Source: Wuchereria bancrofti (lineage: Eukaryota > Nematoda > Chromadorea > Rhabditida > Onchocercidae). From it: a stretch of 64,000 nucleotides of DNA. Where the stretch lies: NCBI GenBank assembly GCA_005281725.1, contig SSBO01000009.1, positions 4,786,163-4,850,162 of the forward strand. The letters run 5' to 3'. The notes under the pieces were generated by a model. It was given only the letters and a program-made list of their open reading frames with translations, did not search any database and was not told where the DNA came from. Shown one piece after another: positions 51,901 to 64,000 of the stretch. The position numbers and the translations under genes are program-made. Positions within the stretch are counted from its first letter, which is position 1, and every line of letters begins with the position of its first letter.

Positions 51901-54900
51901 AAAAGTGTGGATGGGCAAAATAGCGCGCAGAATAAAGTTTATAGTGAAAAAAGTGGAAATCGAAATCAGAATTCGGATGTTTCTGATGAAGAAGCCGGTG
52001 AAGATTTACCTTGTTAGTTCATTTTCCCTTCTTATTGTATATTTAAAGATATTAACAAAAATAAATCGAGTTATCATCCATAGCAGATATGTTAGCTTTG
52101 CCAAAAATATCAATCTTAGAAACAAATCCACTTCAAGGAATCCGTCTTTAAAAAATTCAATACTTGCATTCTTATTAAGTGAAGAAGATCCTACGAGAAA
52201 GACTCTGTATTTTGTTAAGCAGTTACTTCTGATTTGAAATTTTCTTATAACATTCACTACGTTGTTCTCTATTATGTTAATATAATTATATTATTTTTCC
52301 AATTATTGTATTTTTAAAATTTTAAAGTGCTTGGATCGTTGGAAAATTTTCGAGTACACCTTTCTACGGATTTATGCACATGCACAACATGTAGTTGGAT
52401 GTATACTGATTAAAATTTGGGTAAAAAGGTAGTAAAATCTTGAAGAAGAAAGAGCAAGAAAATGATGTAGTTTTTTTGTAATTGTAAATGAAGCTTGGAG
52501 AGACTTCCTTTTTGGGGGTAATTTTCTTTTTCTTATACTTTTCAATTTTCACTTTTTCAATTGAAGTATGTTCAATTCATGGTCAAATGGGTTTCTTCTG
52601 TTCCTGTAAGCTGCTTTCTTATTTATTGTCGATGCTGGTTGTCTTGTTTGTTATTCATCTTTTTAAAAAATCTTTCTATCTAATTTCTAAGTTGTGTTCT
52701 TCGAAAGTTTGAATAGTTTTTGCAGTATTTAGGATTTCTGAATGATAAACTGCATGCTGCTTACTGTGTCGCTTTTTTATTTTGTCAGTTGAGAAAAAAT
52801 TGAGTTAGTGTGAACATTTTATTTGGAAAAATTGATGAATCGGACATTGAATTTCGTAAAGGAGGATAGGTCATCTTGTTGTAATGTCATTTCCCGAAGT
52901 TTAAGACAAGTTATTTAGGATCCAGCAACAAAATAATGCTAACTGTTCTGATCAGAAAAAGGGAAATTCAGAACTGGTGCACATTTCGCTGACTTCAAGA
53001 AATAATTTTAAAAATAGAAGTAATTGAAAAATAAATAAAACAATTCAAAAGCTTAAATTGGCTGGAGCAACACGTTGGAAAGAATGTCTAAGAAGAAATG
53101 GGTCATAATAAGGCAGTGTTAATGCATTTCATTATTTGGAACGGACATGCTTCGTGCTTACACTATCAGTAGGTGATGTGAATCAAGGCCGTAATACACA
53201 GAGCATGAACCAATTTGGAATTCCTTCCTTTTTTTCTTTTCTTCATTGGAACTTATGTCTGGCAATAAAAAGTTTCCAAGAATATTGAAAAAAAAAAACG
53301 AACAGGTTAAGTTGAAATGATATTATTATGAGAACAGGCTACCTTGAAGAAACGGATTCTGTTTCTGCTTCGGTATACTTACTGTCATTCCTCATCAGTA
53401 GTTGCTGATTCGAGAATATTCATTAACTGTACTGAAATGAAATACACTTTTAATCATAACTTGTACATTTGGGACGATTCTAGTGCAACAGACTGGGAGT
53501 AATAGATCTTTCCCTGAAGGTGAATTCGGTTAACTAGGCTGATAAGGTACAAAATTATTTGTAGCAATAAGGATTTCACGGGGATGATGGCATTTGCTAA
53601 AGAGGTTGAAAGGTCGATTTTCCATAATTCATCAAGTGGAGGTAAGATTCGGTTGCGTTAATGATGTTTGACTTCTTTTGTTTTTTAGGTCAACAATTCG
53701 TTCCTTTTTTGATCATCGATTTTCGTTCATAATGGGTTTTGCTATGTTTCACATGCATGGCGTCATACGTCGTGTATTGACAATTGAAGTAATGAAGGGA
53801 AATAAAGATGAGAAACAGAAAACATAATAAAAATGTAAATAGCAAACGCTTTTTGTAACATACGAAAAATAATATAGGTAAAGTGTATTCAAATAGCTTA
53901 AGCAATGTCTTTGATGTGAGATTTTCTTCATCGACTTCTCTTTATTGTCTTCAGTACTTAAGTATGCTTATGTGTATCACATTGTTTGTCTAGGTTTCTT
54001 TATCTTGCTAGATCATTTAAAATGATAAGGAGATTTTGTTATGATTTCCTGGCTCATTTATTAAAGGTCTAAAATTTTGTTGAACGTCCACCACGAATTG
54101 TATTCACTAGAACGTTCGTGAATATACTGGATTATAGATTATGTTTCAGTGCCGTCCGGATCTTTCGTTAAGTTCATGATGTAACTTTTCATTTCAAGGT
54201 TGTGTCGATAGAAAGGAATTGTAGTTATTATAATTACTAGATTAGTCAGCATGGTTTACTACAGTAAAAGCTTATCGTCTAATAGTTGTTGAATTGTTTC
54301 CATTAATTGTTGAATTTTCCAGCGAATCCTGCAATAGCACCAGCATCAATGTGGAATCGTCAAGATATTATGGAATTCAAGACTGCTATCAGGAAAGAAG
54401 GTAGTGAAAGCATCATTAAAGTTGGACATGGTGAAACAGTAACGGTAAGTTTTATATATTAAAATTTCAAGCAAATTTTTGGAAAGTTCCATTTGTTTTC
54501 GGTCAACTTATTTACTTATTTTTGGAGATGTTGACCGGCATACGAAGAAAAAAAATAACCGCCCATGCCATCATCAGTTCATAAAATTAGTTGCTTGGGT
54601 AGAAGTGTATTGGGTAATGTGGGAAATAAATTTCGATAAGCTGCACGGCATTTAGGTAAATAAGTTTTAATGTTTTTTTTATATCTCAATGTTCAATTTC
54701 CAAAAAAAAGGAACTGGTATTAAGAACCCAACAAAATCTCTACTTATAACTCATAACTCACGCTGATGCAGGTTCGTGTACCAACTCATGAGGAGGGCAG
54801 TTGTTTGTTTTGGGAATTTGCAACCGATCATTACGATATTGGTTTTGGTGTTTTTTTTGAATGGACAATTTCTCAAACAAATCGTGTGAGCATTTTTAGA

Positions 54901-55865
54901 GTTTGAGGATATAAGCCTTATTACTTGTTTGTTCTGAATGATTCAAATATTTGAAGGTAGCTTGGCCATTTGAACATCGATCGTTTTTGCGTGGAAATTA
55001 GGTAATTCACTGTTATGCAAATTTTATTGTGTAATGAAGTCAAGAATACGTAACGTCATTACTAGCTGTACTGAAAAATAAAATAAATTTCTTTGAATGA
55101 ATTCATTGTTACTGAACAAATGTTTTGCAGCGGTTCTTGCCTCTTCAAAACAAACCCTTATTTCTGGAGCTGCATGATTACTTTTATATACTATTTAAGG
55201 TCTCAGTTCATGTGTCGGAATCGTCTGATGAAGAGGCAGACGAGGAGTTTTTGCAAGTAGAACTAAGGTCCAGTGACGTAGAAAGCGGTAGTTCTGTAAG
55301 GGAAAAAGAAACGGATCAGAACAAACCACATGTCGATGAAATTGTCCCCATTTATCGACGTGATTGTCATGAAGAGGTTCACATTATTTTCATTAGGATT
55401 TGAAACGAAAGAAAACGAAAGCATGGATTTAACCTTGAAATTTAGATACTTAATAATATATTCATTGTTCCGTTTCACAGTAAATTCATCCCTTTCATGA
55501 TTCTTAGTGATATCCTCAGCGAAAAATTTTTTTTCTGGCACATATAACGAGGATCGACTTGCTTGATCAAATTTATCATTTGTTTAAATGATTGCAATGT
55601 AAATTTTCTGTTCATAAATGATTAATAATTGCTTGGTGATGAAGTACAAATTTCATGGTAGACTTAATGTTCTAGTTAACACCTGGTCTTTCCAGTTCCA
55701 CTATCAAATTTCAGTTATAGTTCATAATTCATAATTCTGTATTTTAAGGTATACGCTGGTAGTCACGTATATCCGGGACGAGGTGTATACTTGTTGAAGT
55801 TTGACAATTCGTATTCTTTGTGGCGGTCTAAAACGTTGTATTATCGAGTGTATTACAGCAACTGA
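39960..55865 (+). CDS. ACBD3/GCP60-type Golgi protein (acyl-CoA-binding plus GOLD domain), 10 exons, 440 aa
   Basis: Golgi scaffold that, in animals, binds giantin/golgin partners and PI4KB through its GOLD domain (family knowledge). Exons: 39960-40080, 40261-40402, 43743-43877, 44045-44122, 44574-44661, 51784-52012, 54323-54444, 54772-54885, 55200-55376, 55749-55865. Phases agree (1323 nt). Residues ~28-128 form the acyl-CoA-binding domain: [47 protein letters not shown] and CPSFRDFV. Residues ~145-255 are charged and Gln-rich (coiled coil likely), ending in the acidic SDEEAGED. The GOLD domain spans ~265-440: [45 protein letters not shown], an acidic insert [12 protein letters not shown], then [14 protein letters not shown] and [21 protein letters not shown], with a final RVYYSN as in vertebrate ACBD3. 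Introns of 3.3, 7.1 and 2.3 kb make this the longest gene here. The second holds an antisense F-box gene. A TTTAG acceptor seven bases before ATG suggests a spliced leader. Confidence 0.92.
40578..41622 (+). repeat. Dispersed direct repeat, ~125 bp, two diverged copies
   Basis: Copies at 40578-40700 and 41497-41622 share long blocks, including GGGTTTTACTTG, ACAAGTTGCTCTAAAAAATT, CATGCATGACAAGTCGCAG and GATTCTTTTCTGTTAGATA. They differ by scattered substitutions and small insertions. Unit spacing is about 920 bp. Segmental duplication or an old non-autonomous element would both explain it. Confidence 0.85.
42664..42802 (+). repeat. Tandem duplication, two copies of ~68 bp
   Basis: Copies 42664-42731 and 42734-42802 share GTGATTTAAAACGATAGGTA, then CAAACTTGCTTACTGC, then TGTATTATGGATTTTTTTA, with a few substitutions and one insertion. 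It lies in an ACBD3 intron, with no coding role visible. Confidence 0.9.
45729..49367 (-). CDS. F-box and leucine-rich-repeat protein (FBXL-like), nested antisense in an ACBD3 intron, 9 exons, ~493 aa
   Basis: Predicted substrate receptor of an SCF (Skp1-Cullin-F-box) ubiquitin ligase (family role). Exons, coding order: 49257-49367, 48512-48592, 47956-48080, 47718-47862, 47361-47461, 47030-47276, 46455-46739, 46187-46296, 45729-46005. Phases agree (1482 nt). The N-terminal F-box is residues ~2-38: [28 protein letters not shown]. The rest is built of LRRs of the amino-acid-rich FBXL type: [74 protein letters not shown] and [17 protein letters not shown]. The donor at 47955 (GA|GTTCGT) is the only one giving the correct frame into the next LRR. 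The C-terminal ~55 residues after the last LRR are polar and less certain; a further exon may exist. A TTTGCAG acceptor ends 16 nt before the ATG. It lies wholly inside ACBD3 intron 44662-51783 on the opposite strand. I do not assign a specific FBXL number. Confidence 0.82.
49400..51783. other. Rest of the large ACBD3 intron
   Basis: Between the F-box gene start and the next ACBD3 exon I see no gene. It should contain the F-box gene promoter. The one notable item is a trinucleotide-rich patch at 50245-50350. Confidence 0.6.
50245..50350. repeat. Imperfect GCT/ACT trinucleotide tract
   Basis: A run of TGC, TAC and TAT/ATT triplets with one block of five consecutive TGC-type repeats. It opens artificial Ala/Thr-rich (plus) and Ser-rich (minus) frames. 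It is intronic and not considered coding. Confidence 0.8.
52013..54322 (+). other. 2.3-kb ACBD3 intron
   Basis: No exon, RNA gene or clear repeat recognised. It is bounded by a GTTAGT donor and a TTTTCCAG acceptor, and AT-rich throughout. Confidence 0.6.
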
Positions 55866-55870
55866 GTAGG

Positions 55871-56082
55871 TTTTTCATCAATATTAATATTACTACCAAT
55901 AAATTATCAATGATAATGAAATAGTTTTATATCGTATTTACAATTGATTGTGAAGAGCTAGATCCGTACAAAAATTTTCGTCTTTTACGTATGTTAAAAT
56001 ATTATGAAATAGGCACATAAGCTTATATATCGCTACTCTTTTCCACCAACATTAGTATTACTATCAATGAATTATCAATAAT
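55871..56082 (+). repeat. ~45-bp direct duplication in the ACBD3 3' flank
   Basis: Copies at 55871-55917 and 56039-56082 share ATTA(A/G)TATTACTA, then CAAT(A/G)AATTATCAAT. The first copy contains AATAAA at 55898-55903, 33 bp after the ACBD3 stop. The second has AATGAA at that place. Confidence 0.75.
55898..55903 (+). terminator. Candidate ACBD3 polyadenylation signal AATAAA
   Basis: Canonical hexamer 33 bp after the stop codon, a short but normal nematode 3' UTR distance. Other AATAAA-like motifs occur in this AT-rich DNA, so the assignment rests on position. Confidence 0.45.
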
Positions 56083-59000
56083 AAGCAAACATGTACGGTT
56101 CAGTTCTGTGTTTGTTATGTTTTTACTTTTAACTTAATTTCTTAACTTAATTGGACCATTAAGGAAATGTTTTATAATGCTGTCTCGACACATAAATCCT
56201 CGAAGAATTTAACTTATTTGGTTTGAAAAATATAAATTTGAATGTAGAAGTGAAAGGATCTGAAGAAAATAATGGTAATAAAATGGCTGCTGTAACCACA
56301 CTGACATTACGCAATCGTTTTTTTCGCACTAGTATCCTTGCTGACATTGCTGTTACAATTGATAAAAACTGCTACCAATCTAATTTAGTAGTCGTTGTTG
56401 ACAGCGTATAAGTATAGATTTGTATATTAGTCCTTTTTAGTCTTACTAATCTTGGAATGCTATAATTTGTATTCGAATGCTTCAGATCTTTTGGTTTTTT
56501 TTTTTTTCGAAGTTAAAAAATTCAATGAAGTTGTAAGACAGAATATGGCCTTTTCGTGGAAGTGGTACTTTCTTTCTTTTAAGATGAATTAAATTAGAGG
56601 ATTGAGACAAATTGAATAAAAAGATCTGAAATGTTTCTGCTTGGAAGACTGAGTGTTGTCAATTGTTTCAGAATAAAAATGTATGACAAGTGATATTCGA
56701 TATTCGCTCAGAAAAAGTGTACTAAAAAATTTTCCATACTTTACACGCATTAATATTGACTGCTGTTTGAAGAATGCATAATTTGTTAAGATTTGCATCC
56801 AAGAACGCCACTGTTTCTGCATCCTTGCTCTTGAAAAGTTCTTTCATTTGTAATTAGAAAATGAGTTGCTGTTATCCAATAAAGAAACAACCATTGAAGT
56901 GTAGAGTTCTTTGTAAGAAAGATTAAACAACCAGTTTCAAGGTAGTGATGATCACCATATTGAATTTAGTTTTAATTTTTTTAAAAAGATTATACTTTAG
57001 AATCAAAGGCTTTTTTTCAGAAGGTTCACGATTTCTGCGAAACGTTTACATTGAATGATGAACGGTTCAGTTATCCGTATGAAAGCCATATCGATATCAT
57101 TTCATTTTTTGTTAGTGTTATTATTTATTTATATTGGAAGTATATTTTCTTTTTCGCATTAAATTATAGTTGCAGCAGTTTTATAAGTAACTTAGATGGG
57201 AAATATAGTCGAAAAGAATCTAGTCAAAAAGTGTAACTATTTAGGATATCCTAATTTATTTGTATTACGGTGTATTTATTGCACCATGATGGTTATTTTT
57301 ATCATAAACATTTGAAAGTAATGGTGGCAACATTTAAATGTTTTATTGAATCAACAATTTTATATATAATCAAAAATTCACAATAGCAGATACAGAATAT
57401 AAGCTTCGACCTACTGATACGAGCAAAACAATCGTAAAAATTGGCTTCTACCAATAAAAGTATTAGTTTTTATTATAATTATATTATTACTGGACTTAAT
57501 ATAGGTGCCAATAGAATCTGTGAAGTAGTATTTTTGCATTGGTATTTTTAATTGATTTATTAAAGTGTTTAAATTCTTAATTGCATTGATTTTGCTTTCA
57601 TTTTTCCACTGTTAATTTTTTTGATAAATTATTATCTGACGTTTTGTTACAGTGTCTGTTATAAATCAATACTTGTAATTCTGTCGACAATTTTTCCCAT
57701 TATATAGTTCGTCTCTGGCATGTTTTTCTTGACAAATTTCGATTTAATTTATATTTCCTGTCCCGTTTTCTTTTCTCTTTCTGTATAGAGCTTAATAAAA
57801 TTTATTTAGTATGTTTGTTGCAGTTACACTTCTTCAACTTCCTTATTTCCTTTTCATCTTTTCGCACAATTTCTTTGGTAACACACACACACCCACAGGT
57901 ACAATGCAAAACGGAATTTTGACATACTAAGAAATCGAAGTAATCGAGAAACTTGAGTTTTCTATTGGTAGCAGTGAATTATAATTAGTGTAATTTAGTA
58001 GAAACCATATTATATTGAGCTGGTATAGCACTGATTTTCATGTATTCAGCTGATTGGTTTCGAGAGCTCCATGAGTGTTTGTGTTTGTAGAAGCGTAATT
58101 ATAAATTTGATGTATTGTAACTATGTCCTTTATGCGAACACAAAAGAGTATATCTTGATTCCAAGGACACAACCGTTTCCACCTTATTCCTATGCTCTTT
58201 TAACATAAGTAGTGCCTGCAATCATCCAACGATAATTCCATTTATCCGTCGTTGCTCATATTTTCATTTTACGGTTTGTTATCAAGCAAAGTTAAATTCA
58301 TACCTTTTATCCTTTCCAGTCATCGTAATACGTATTTTCTAGGATAAGAATTGAAGTAGCCGAAAAAAAAAAGTCCTCTTATTGATTAAGAGCAGTTCCC
58401 TGGTTAGAACACTTTTGGTTCGAAGGTTTCACTGCTCACATTCCTGAAGTCCCTAAAAAGGGAATTTAACTGGAATTGGATTATTGACATATAAGAATTA
58501 GTTGAACATACAGAGAAAGAAGTATAAATCGGATAAGTTAAGTAATGCAGTGAAGTTAGAGTAGTTTTGAAAGCGTTTTTCTTCATATCTCCCTTTATAT
58601 CGTACTTCCTTTATACTATTTCAGTTAATCAGTTAATGAGATATTTTAAGCTGGAATCAATGATTTCTATTAATTGAATTATCGGAAAAGTTCTTTCAAA
58701 ACTCTGTTACCAACTGAGTTCATTTATGAGGTGAAAGCGCACAGTTAGCTTAGTTCCTTCTGTGTTGTACGCATTAAATAACTAGATATTCTATGTATGA
58801 TGACATAAATCGCTAGAAATGAAACGGTTGATACTGGCGGGGAATGTTGTAAGTGCTCGGATTATTATAATCCAACTGTAGAGAGGGCAGATATCTGTCC
58901 CAGCAAATTAATGCTTATTTCCTCTGTAATTCTGTGATTAAATTATTTCGCACTGTTTGTGTACATCATAAATTGTTGCTGATAGGATGCGATGATATAT

Positions 59001-62000
59001 GTTTCATTATTGCGGATGTTGTTCATTTGTTGACAATTACTTTTTTGTATTTGATTTTATTTATTAGTCTCTCATCATTCAATTCCCAAATTATATTCCC
59101 GAATCCAGATCACACTGCTAACATTTCCCTCTTCACTAAGGCAATTTATTCCATCCTTCCCAGTATGCGCTCATTGAAACGGATAAAATTGATTAACAGG
59201 GAACTGTTAGGTCATTTATTTCTTTTAAGATATGTTGTTGCTATATTTAATCCTGGGTAATTAACCCCGAATAATTGTATGGAAAAATCAGGAATTTCAA
59301 ATGTATACTGAATCAGAATTAGGCTTGAATAAATAATTCACTAAAAACCGTTTTTGCATTGGAATTGATAGTAATCCAAAAGTTGAATTCGGTCAAAAAA
59401 CCGTTAAAATTGAAATTAAATAAAATTGTATTCACCAGTAAAGGATTTTTCTTTTTTTGCAGTTTAACAACGGTTTTACTCTTCTAGAGAGATGATTGAT
59501 TGCATTTGACAAAAATTACATTCATTCAAAAATCTTCAACAAATGTTTGTCGTAATTGTTCGAAGAAAAGAATGGAAAAAGTGAAAGAATAGTTAACGGT
59601 AATCAGCAAAGAAATGGCTTTCTTTTATGATCAGCAATGTAGTTTTCATGCTTCATTTCATTTCAATTTGTTGTTTGTGAAACTTTTTTGAAATCTCTCA
59701 TCACTCTTCCATCAATTCTTTCATTCATATATTGTAGTGTACACAACACCTATCGTTGGTACTCAAAAAAAAATGTGATCAAGAAATCTGTACTCATTCT
59801 CCTTCTGCTGTCCCTTTACCCTCTCCGTTCTCTGTATAATACATACCGATCCAATGAAAAATGATTCATTTTACTGAAATATGGACTGCCAGGCCTATCA
59901 TACTTGACTACGGATTGCTAGGCTTATAATACTCCATTATAGATTGCCAGACCTATGATAATATAAGGATCTCTGAATGTTGCACGTTCATTTCAATTCA
60001 TTTCATTTGAAAGTGTTATCTAGTTGATGCAGGCTTATCGTACTTGTCCCTCTGGCAGTTTTTTTTTTTCCAAGTAAAATCAACAATTCGTAATGACACG
60101 AGGATTCACTGTGGGGAGAGATCCCGTGAATATTCATATTTCGGTAGTATTCAAAGCTGTTTATATTCACAATTTCGAGTAATGGAAAGACTGAATAATT
60201 AATGTTTGTTAAGCTCAAAAGAGTCTCCTAATAAGGAGTGGCGTCATTACTTCTGTAATGATTAAAATTCAAATCCTTTTCGCTAATCTTAGGAAGATTA
60301 ATTATTCATTTAAGAATTACCTAAAAAGAGGAGAAGTTGGTCAATGAATAAAAAGCAGAAAAGAACTGAAATTGTACATTTCTTAACAATTGAAAACTTT
60401 CTGAAGCAAACAGAAACTTAAAAACACGCAATAATGTAAGAATATCTGCACTTCTGCACTTAATCATGACCACTGGAACCGGCAAATTCTTTAATTGGTG
60501 GAACTTCTGAGTTCATATCTATGGTTTTGTCCACCGGTTCCGGGTCATTTTCATTTAATCAGTCGATTGGACAGTATTTTCGGTAAGGAAATTAAACGGT
60601 AAGAGAAGAGTGAAGTGTGAAAATATAATTTTATGTAAAACTAAGACTATGCCCTCCATCTTGAGTAGTTATTGAGAATTCGTTGAAGTGAGGAGGACCT
60701 ACTTTGCATACCCTACTTAATTAATATCGCATTCTTACGAATTACTGCAACTTTTCACAATGGATTGAGCTGAATAATTCTTTCATTCTTTACTCTTCCA
60801 CTTGAAAAGTCAACGGTTTGCAAACGACATCGAGTATTTTATCTTATTGATAAAAGACTTTTTAATTGAGAACGGACACAACTGGATATTTTGCTGGAGA
60901 TGCCAATTTATTATCCAATATAAAATAGGCACTTTGACCGACTCAACGGTTGCTAATGGAAATTCAAAGTAAATCTCATTTCACTCATCCAAAATGTTGT
61001 TATTGCAAAATTAATTATTGTTTATAAACTTCTGGATTTCAGATCTCAGATTTAAAGTTCTCAGTCGCTCTAATTATAACTGAATGGCTATAATGACTAA
61101 GCTAGAAAAATCCTAAATTATGATTGAACAGTTGGTGAGACTCGACAGCATTTGGGCCTGTAGGAAAGATGGAAGCATACTGTCGTGCATTGGTTAATGA
61201 AATGATTTGGGATTCTTTCAAAGAAACCAGTAGGGAAGATAAAAGTTATTCTGCGGGCAAATTATACAATAAAGATTTAGATTTTGAGTTTCTTTAAAAC
61301 AAGCCAGTAATGAGCAAATTTATGAGCTCAAAAATTCAAAATCATCTATGAATGAATTACAATTTACTGATAATAAATTGAAAAAAACTTACTACAAAAT
61401 CTGTTTAATAGATTGTAAACTATAAACTAAACAGATCAAGTATAACTCAATCGTTTCAGTTATTTGAAATGAATTATTTTAACAGTACTAATCTTCAGAA
61501 ATACAAAAATATTGAAATAATCCTTTTATCGATGGATAAAATTATGATTTTTATGCTTCTTAATGACTGCTTATTATCGTTTGCTGAAGATTTTTAACTG
61601 ACTTAATTTGTTTGTTCCTTTTAGTGCATAGATTGACTGGTTTTATTTCTTGTTAAAAAAAGTGTTTAGATTGGTATACAGTTCAGATTTCCATTTTTAC
61701 TTCAGATTTGTATTTTACCTCATATTCTTATTTTTTTCTCACCCATTCTTCATTTCAAGTTTGATCCGGTTTTTGCTGCGAATGTTAAATTAGATGTGAT
61801 AATTGGTTAATTCATCCTTCGTTTATCATCATAACATACACAATTTCCAATACGTGTTGTGGAATTAGGAACACAAGGAAGGAGGACCCTTTACTGCAAA
61901 TCGATTTCTTCATAACTCGAAATAAGTCAATAATGTCAATCAATTTTTAAAAAGAAAACAAACAACTTATTTACCTTATACTTTTCTAAGATATTTCGGC

Positions 62001-64000
62001 ATGAATTGCCACCAGTGATTTTTCAGCAGAAATCAAACCTGCATTTGCCATCGATCAATTGAATTATTTATCCCACAAATACTTTACAGGTTCTCCTATT
62101 TCGATTCATTGATCATCTTTAAGTCTTACCCTCCTCTATGTTATTAATGATTTAATTCTTTCGCTCTTATCATCTTGTTTATCATGACTTTCTAAAAAGT
62201 TAAGTTGCTTTTTAGAAGTGATGAATTTATTCTGTCCCTTATCGAATGCTATAGTTCGAATGATATTAATATCAGAAGTCGCATTTGTTTAAGTCCTTTG
62301 TTTTCCCTTATCTTTCATAGACATTTGGTAACATTTTAAAGTGTTTGTGGACATTTGAAAAAACATAAATAATGATCAAAATAATGAAATATCTTAGTTC
62401 AAATATTTCATGCTAAAAATTAGCATAATAGCAAAACATTCAAATAAAAAAGAAAAAAAACAGATTCCAACAAAATCTTCAAAACTTTTGAACAAATATC
62501 TGTGAAAGCAAACACTTTCATTTGCCATTTAATAATAAAAATGACAATTTCTTAATTAATAGATTTCGTTGAAGCAAAAAAAAAATATCAGTGAAGATTA
62601 CTGAGATTTTATATATTATTAGAATTGAACATATATATATATTATTAGAATATTATTAGAATATCAAAATTTCGCATTATAAAAAAGCAGCCGAAAACAG
62701 ATTAAAAAATAAAATTTGGATTCCAAACACAATTCACCAGTAATGTTTATATATAATTCATAAAAATCAAACCCACATTTACACCCATAACTACTACGTG
62801 TTAATTAAATTATACTTCTGAGCGTTTTATAAACTTATAATGAAAAACTGAACTTGAACTTCAACATTTATCTTTTTTACCCCTTTTCTGCTCCCATAGA
62901 ATAATAACTTTTTTCCCCACATTACAACTATTAACAAAAAATAAATGTTAAGGTTCAAGTTGAAACTGTGACCACTGTTTTAACGAAAATTTAAACTGAA
63001 AATTACCATATAGTAAAACATCCTGGATTGTGTGCTTAGTGACAGAAATTTGAAGAATATGAATTCATTTTATTTGAAATCAAGAAATATTTCATAACAT
63101 TATATTGCATTAAGTGCATGATGATGAATTCAAAAAATTCATGTTAAATATTTTGAATTTTCCCAGTTCTCTCAACAACAGTTGGCTTTGAATTTATTCA
63201 TTTTACAGTCATCACTTCCTATTTGCATAAATTATTTTCTATTTGTAATCAGATTTCTTCCTCACATCTCTGATTTGAAGAATTCCTCTTTGGTTTCCAA
63301 AATTTCGATGATCAGATACGCTTGTATAAAGCAGTACAACTGATTATTAACATGCATATAGAGCTTTCATATATATATGAAAGGTGAATATTGCAGTAGT
63401 GAGTTGAACTTTATTGCTTTTTGAAATATTGAAGGAATATTGAAAGGGTATTCCGCAGCACTGATCAACTGCATGCATTTATTGCTGAGATCAATTTCAA
63501 TCGAAATACAATTATTTTCAGTGGAAAAAATAATTTGAGATTACAAGCTGATAATTTCTACTTATGGTTGCTTTGGTTCCTTAAGGTTAGATGTTATTTA
63601 TCGCCAGCATGCAGACCTTTACATATTATTTTTTGATGTCTTAGGCATTTTTCTCTATTTTTGTTTTCTTTCACTAAACTCCGAAATATCGAAGTAGAAT
63701 AACTGTTAGAGTGGCAGAGATTTTGAAATGCTAATAAGCTACAATTATATAATTATACGGCTAGCGTGGGCCCATTTTCGGTCATTCGGCTCACCAACTT
63801 CACATTTATGTTGATTGACATTTCATCATGAAATCACACTTCAACCTCAAACAGTTCCTTTTATTTTTATATTTTGACAGATGTCACTCTGAACTTTCTT
63901 ATCTCTTTGTTATTTTGCTACTCTCAAATGTACTTTCAATCATTACTAATGCGAAACAGAAGTATAGTTGGATGACAAATAGGTAAATAGAAGTATATGT
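56083..64000. other. Gene-poor right end of the window
   Basis: About 7.9 kb in which I could not assemble any exon chain or recognise a domain on either strand. Open frames are short and hydrophobic or low-complexity. It contains an AC-rich tract near 57.89 kb, a degenerate tandem repeat at 59881-59968 and AT dinucleotide runs near 62.63 and 63.37 kb. It could include introns or promoter DNA of a gene beyond the window. Confidence 0.55.
59881..60050. repeat. Degenerate tandem repeat, three ~29-bp units plus a displaced partial unit
   Basis: Three units from 59881 to about 59968 share GATTGCCAGGCCTATCATA-like cores with substitutions. A related piece (GCAGGCTTATCGTACTTG) recurs near 60031. 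No function known. Confidence 0.65.

Noticed and set aside
58934..59260. 108-codon plus-strand hydrophobic open frame
   Set aside because: AT-driven hydrophobic composition, no domain and no supporting splice structure.

Overview
The window is nuclear DNA from a filarial nematode, most likely of the Brugia/Wuchereria type. It is AT-rich, has nematode-style introns (GT...TTTCAG, many of 50-300 bp), shows splice acceptors a few bases before start codons (the signature of spliced-leader trans-splicing), and carries a polyprotein closely resembling the filarial gp15/400 'ladder' antigen (nematode polyprotein allergen, NPA). Species assignment is inference. No operonic bacterial gene, phage, CRISPR array or convincing transposase was seen. 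I rebuilt exons by hand from translated frames, splice motifs and phase agreement. All six gene models close in phase from ATG to stop.

Left part (0.4-9.2 kb, minus strand): a 14-exon NPA gene coding for about 1804 aa. It has a signal peptide and 13 lipid-binding units of about 130 aa. Five adjacent units (396 bp period) are nearly identical, and most unit joints carry a tetrabasic cleavage site. Next comes about 6.9 kb without a gene I can support, holding one pre-miRNA-like hairpin.

16.1-24.2 kb (minus): a 17-exon gene for a 1007-aa FERM protein resembling Expanded/FRMD6 (Willin), with three PPxY motifs in its long tail. This looks like a nematode Hippo-pathway scaffold. About 10 kb of gene-poor DNA with microsatellites follows.

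34.7-39.3 kb (minus): a complete but catalytically degenerate seryl-tRNA-synthetase-like protein (415 aa, SLIMP-like). Just upstream of it in the same orientation is the TFIID/SAGA subunit TAF10 (163 aa). TAF10 is divergently paired, across 629 bp, with a large plus-strand gene for the Golgi protein ACBD3/GCP60 (440 aa, 39.96-55.87 kb). A 7.1-kb intron of that gene contains a complete antisense gene for an F-box/leucine-rich-repeat protein (493 aa, 45.7-49.4 kb).

Right end (55.9-64 kb): no supportable gene. It holds short duplications, including one around the ACBD3 poly(A) signal and a degenerate tandem repeat near 59.9 kb.

The genes do not form one pathway. The items that most deserve a second look are the PPxY-bearing Expanded-like protein, the SerRS pseudoenzyme, the homogenised NPA array with lost cleavage sites, the nested F-box gene and two long hairpins.
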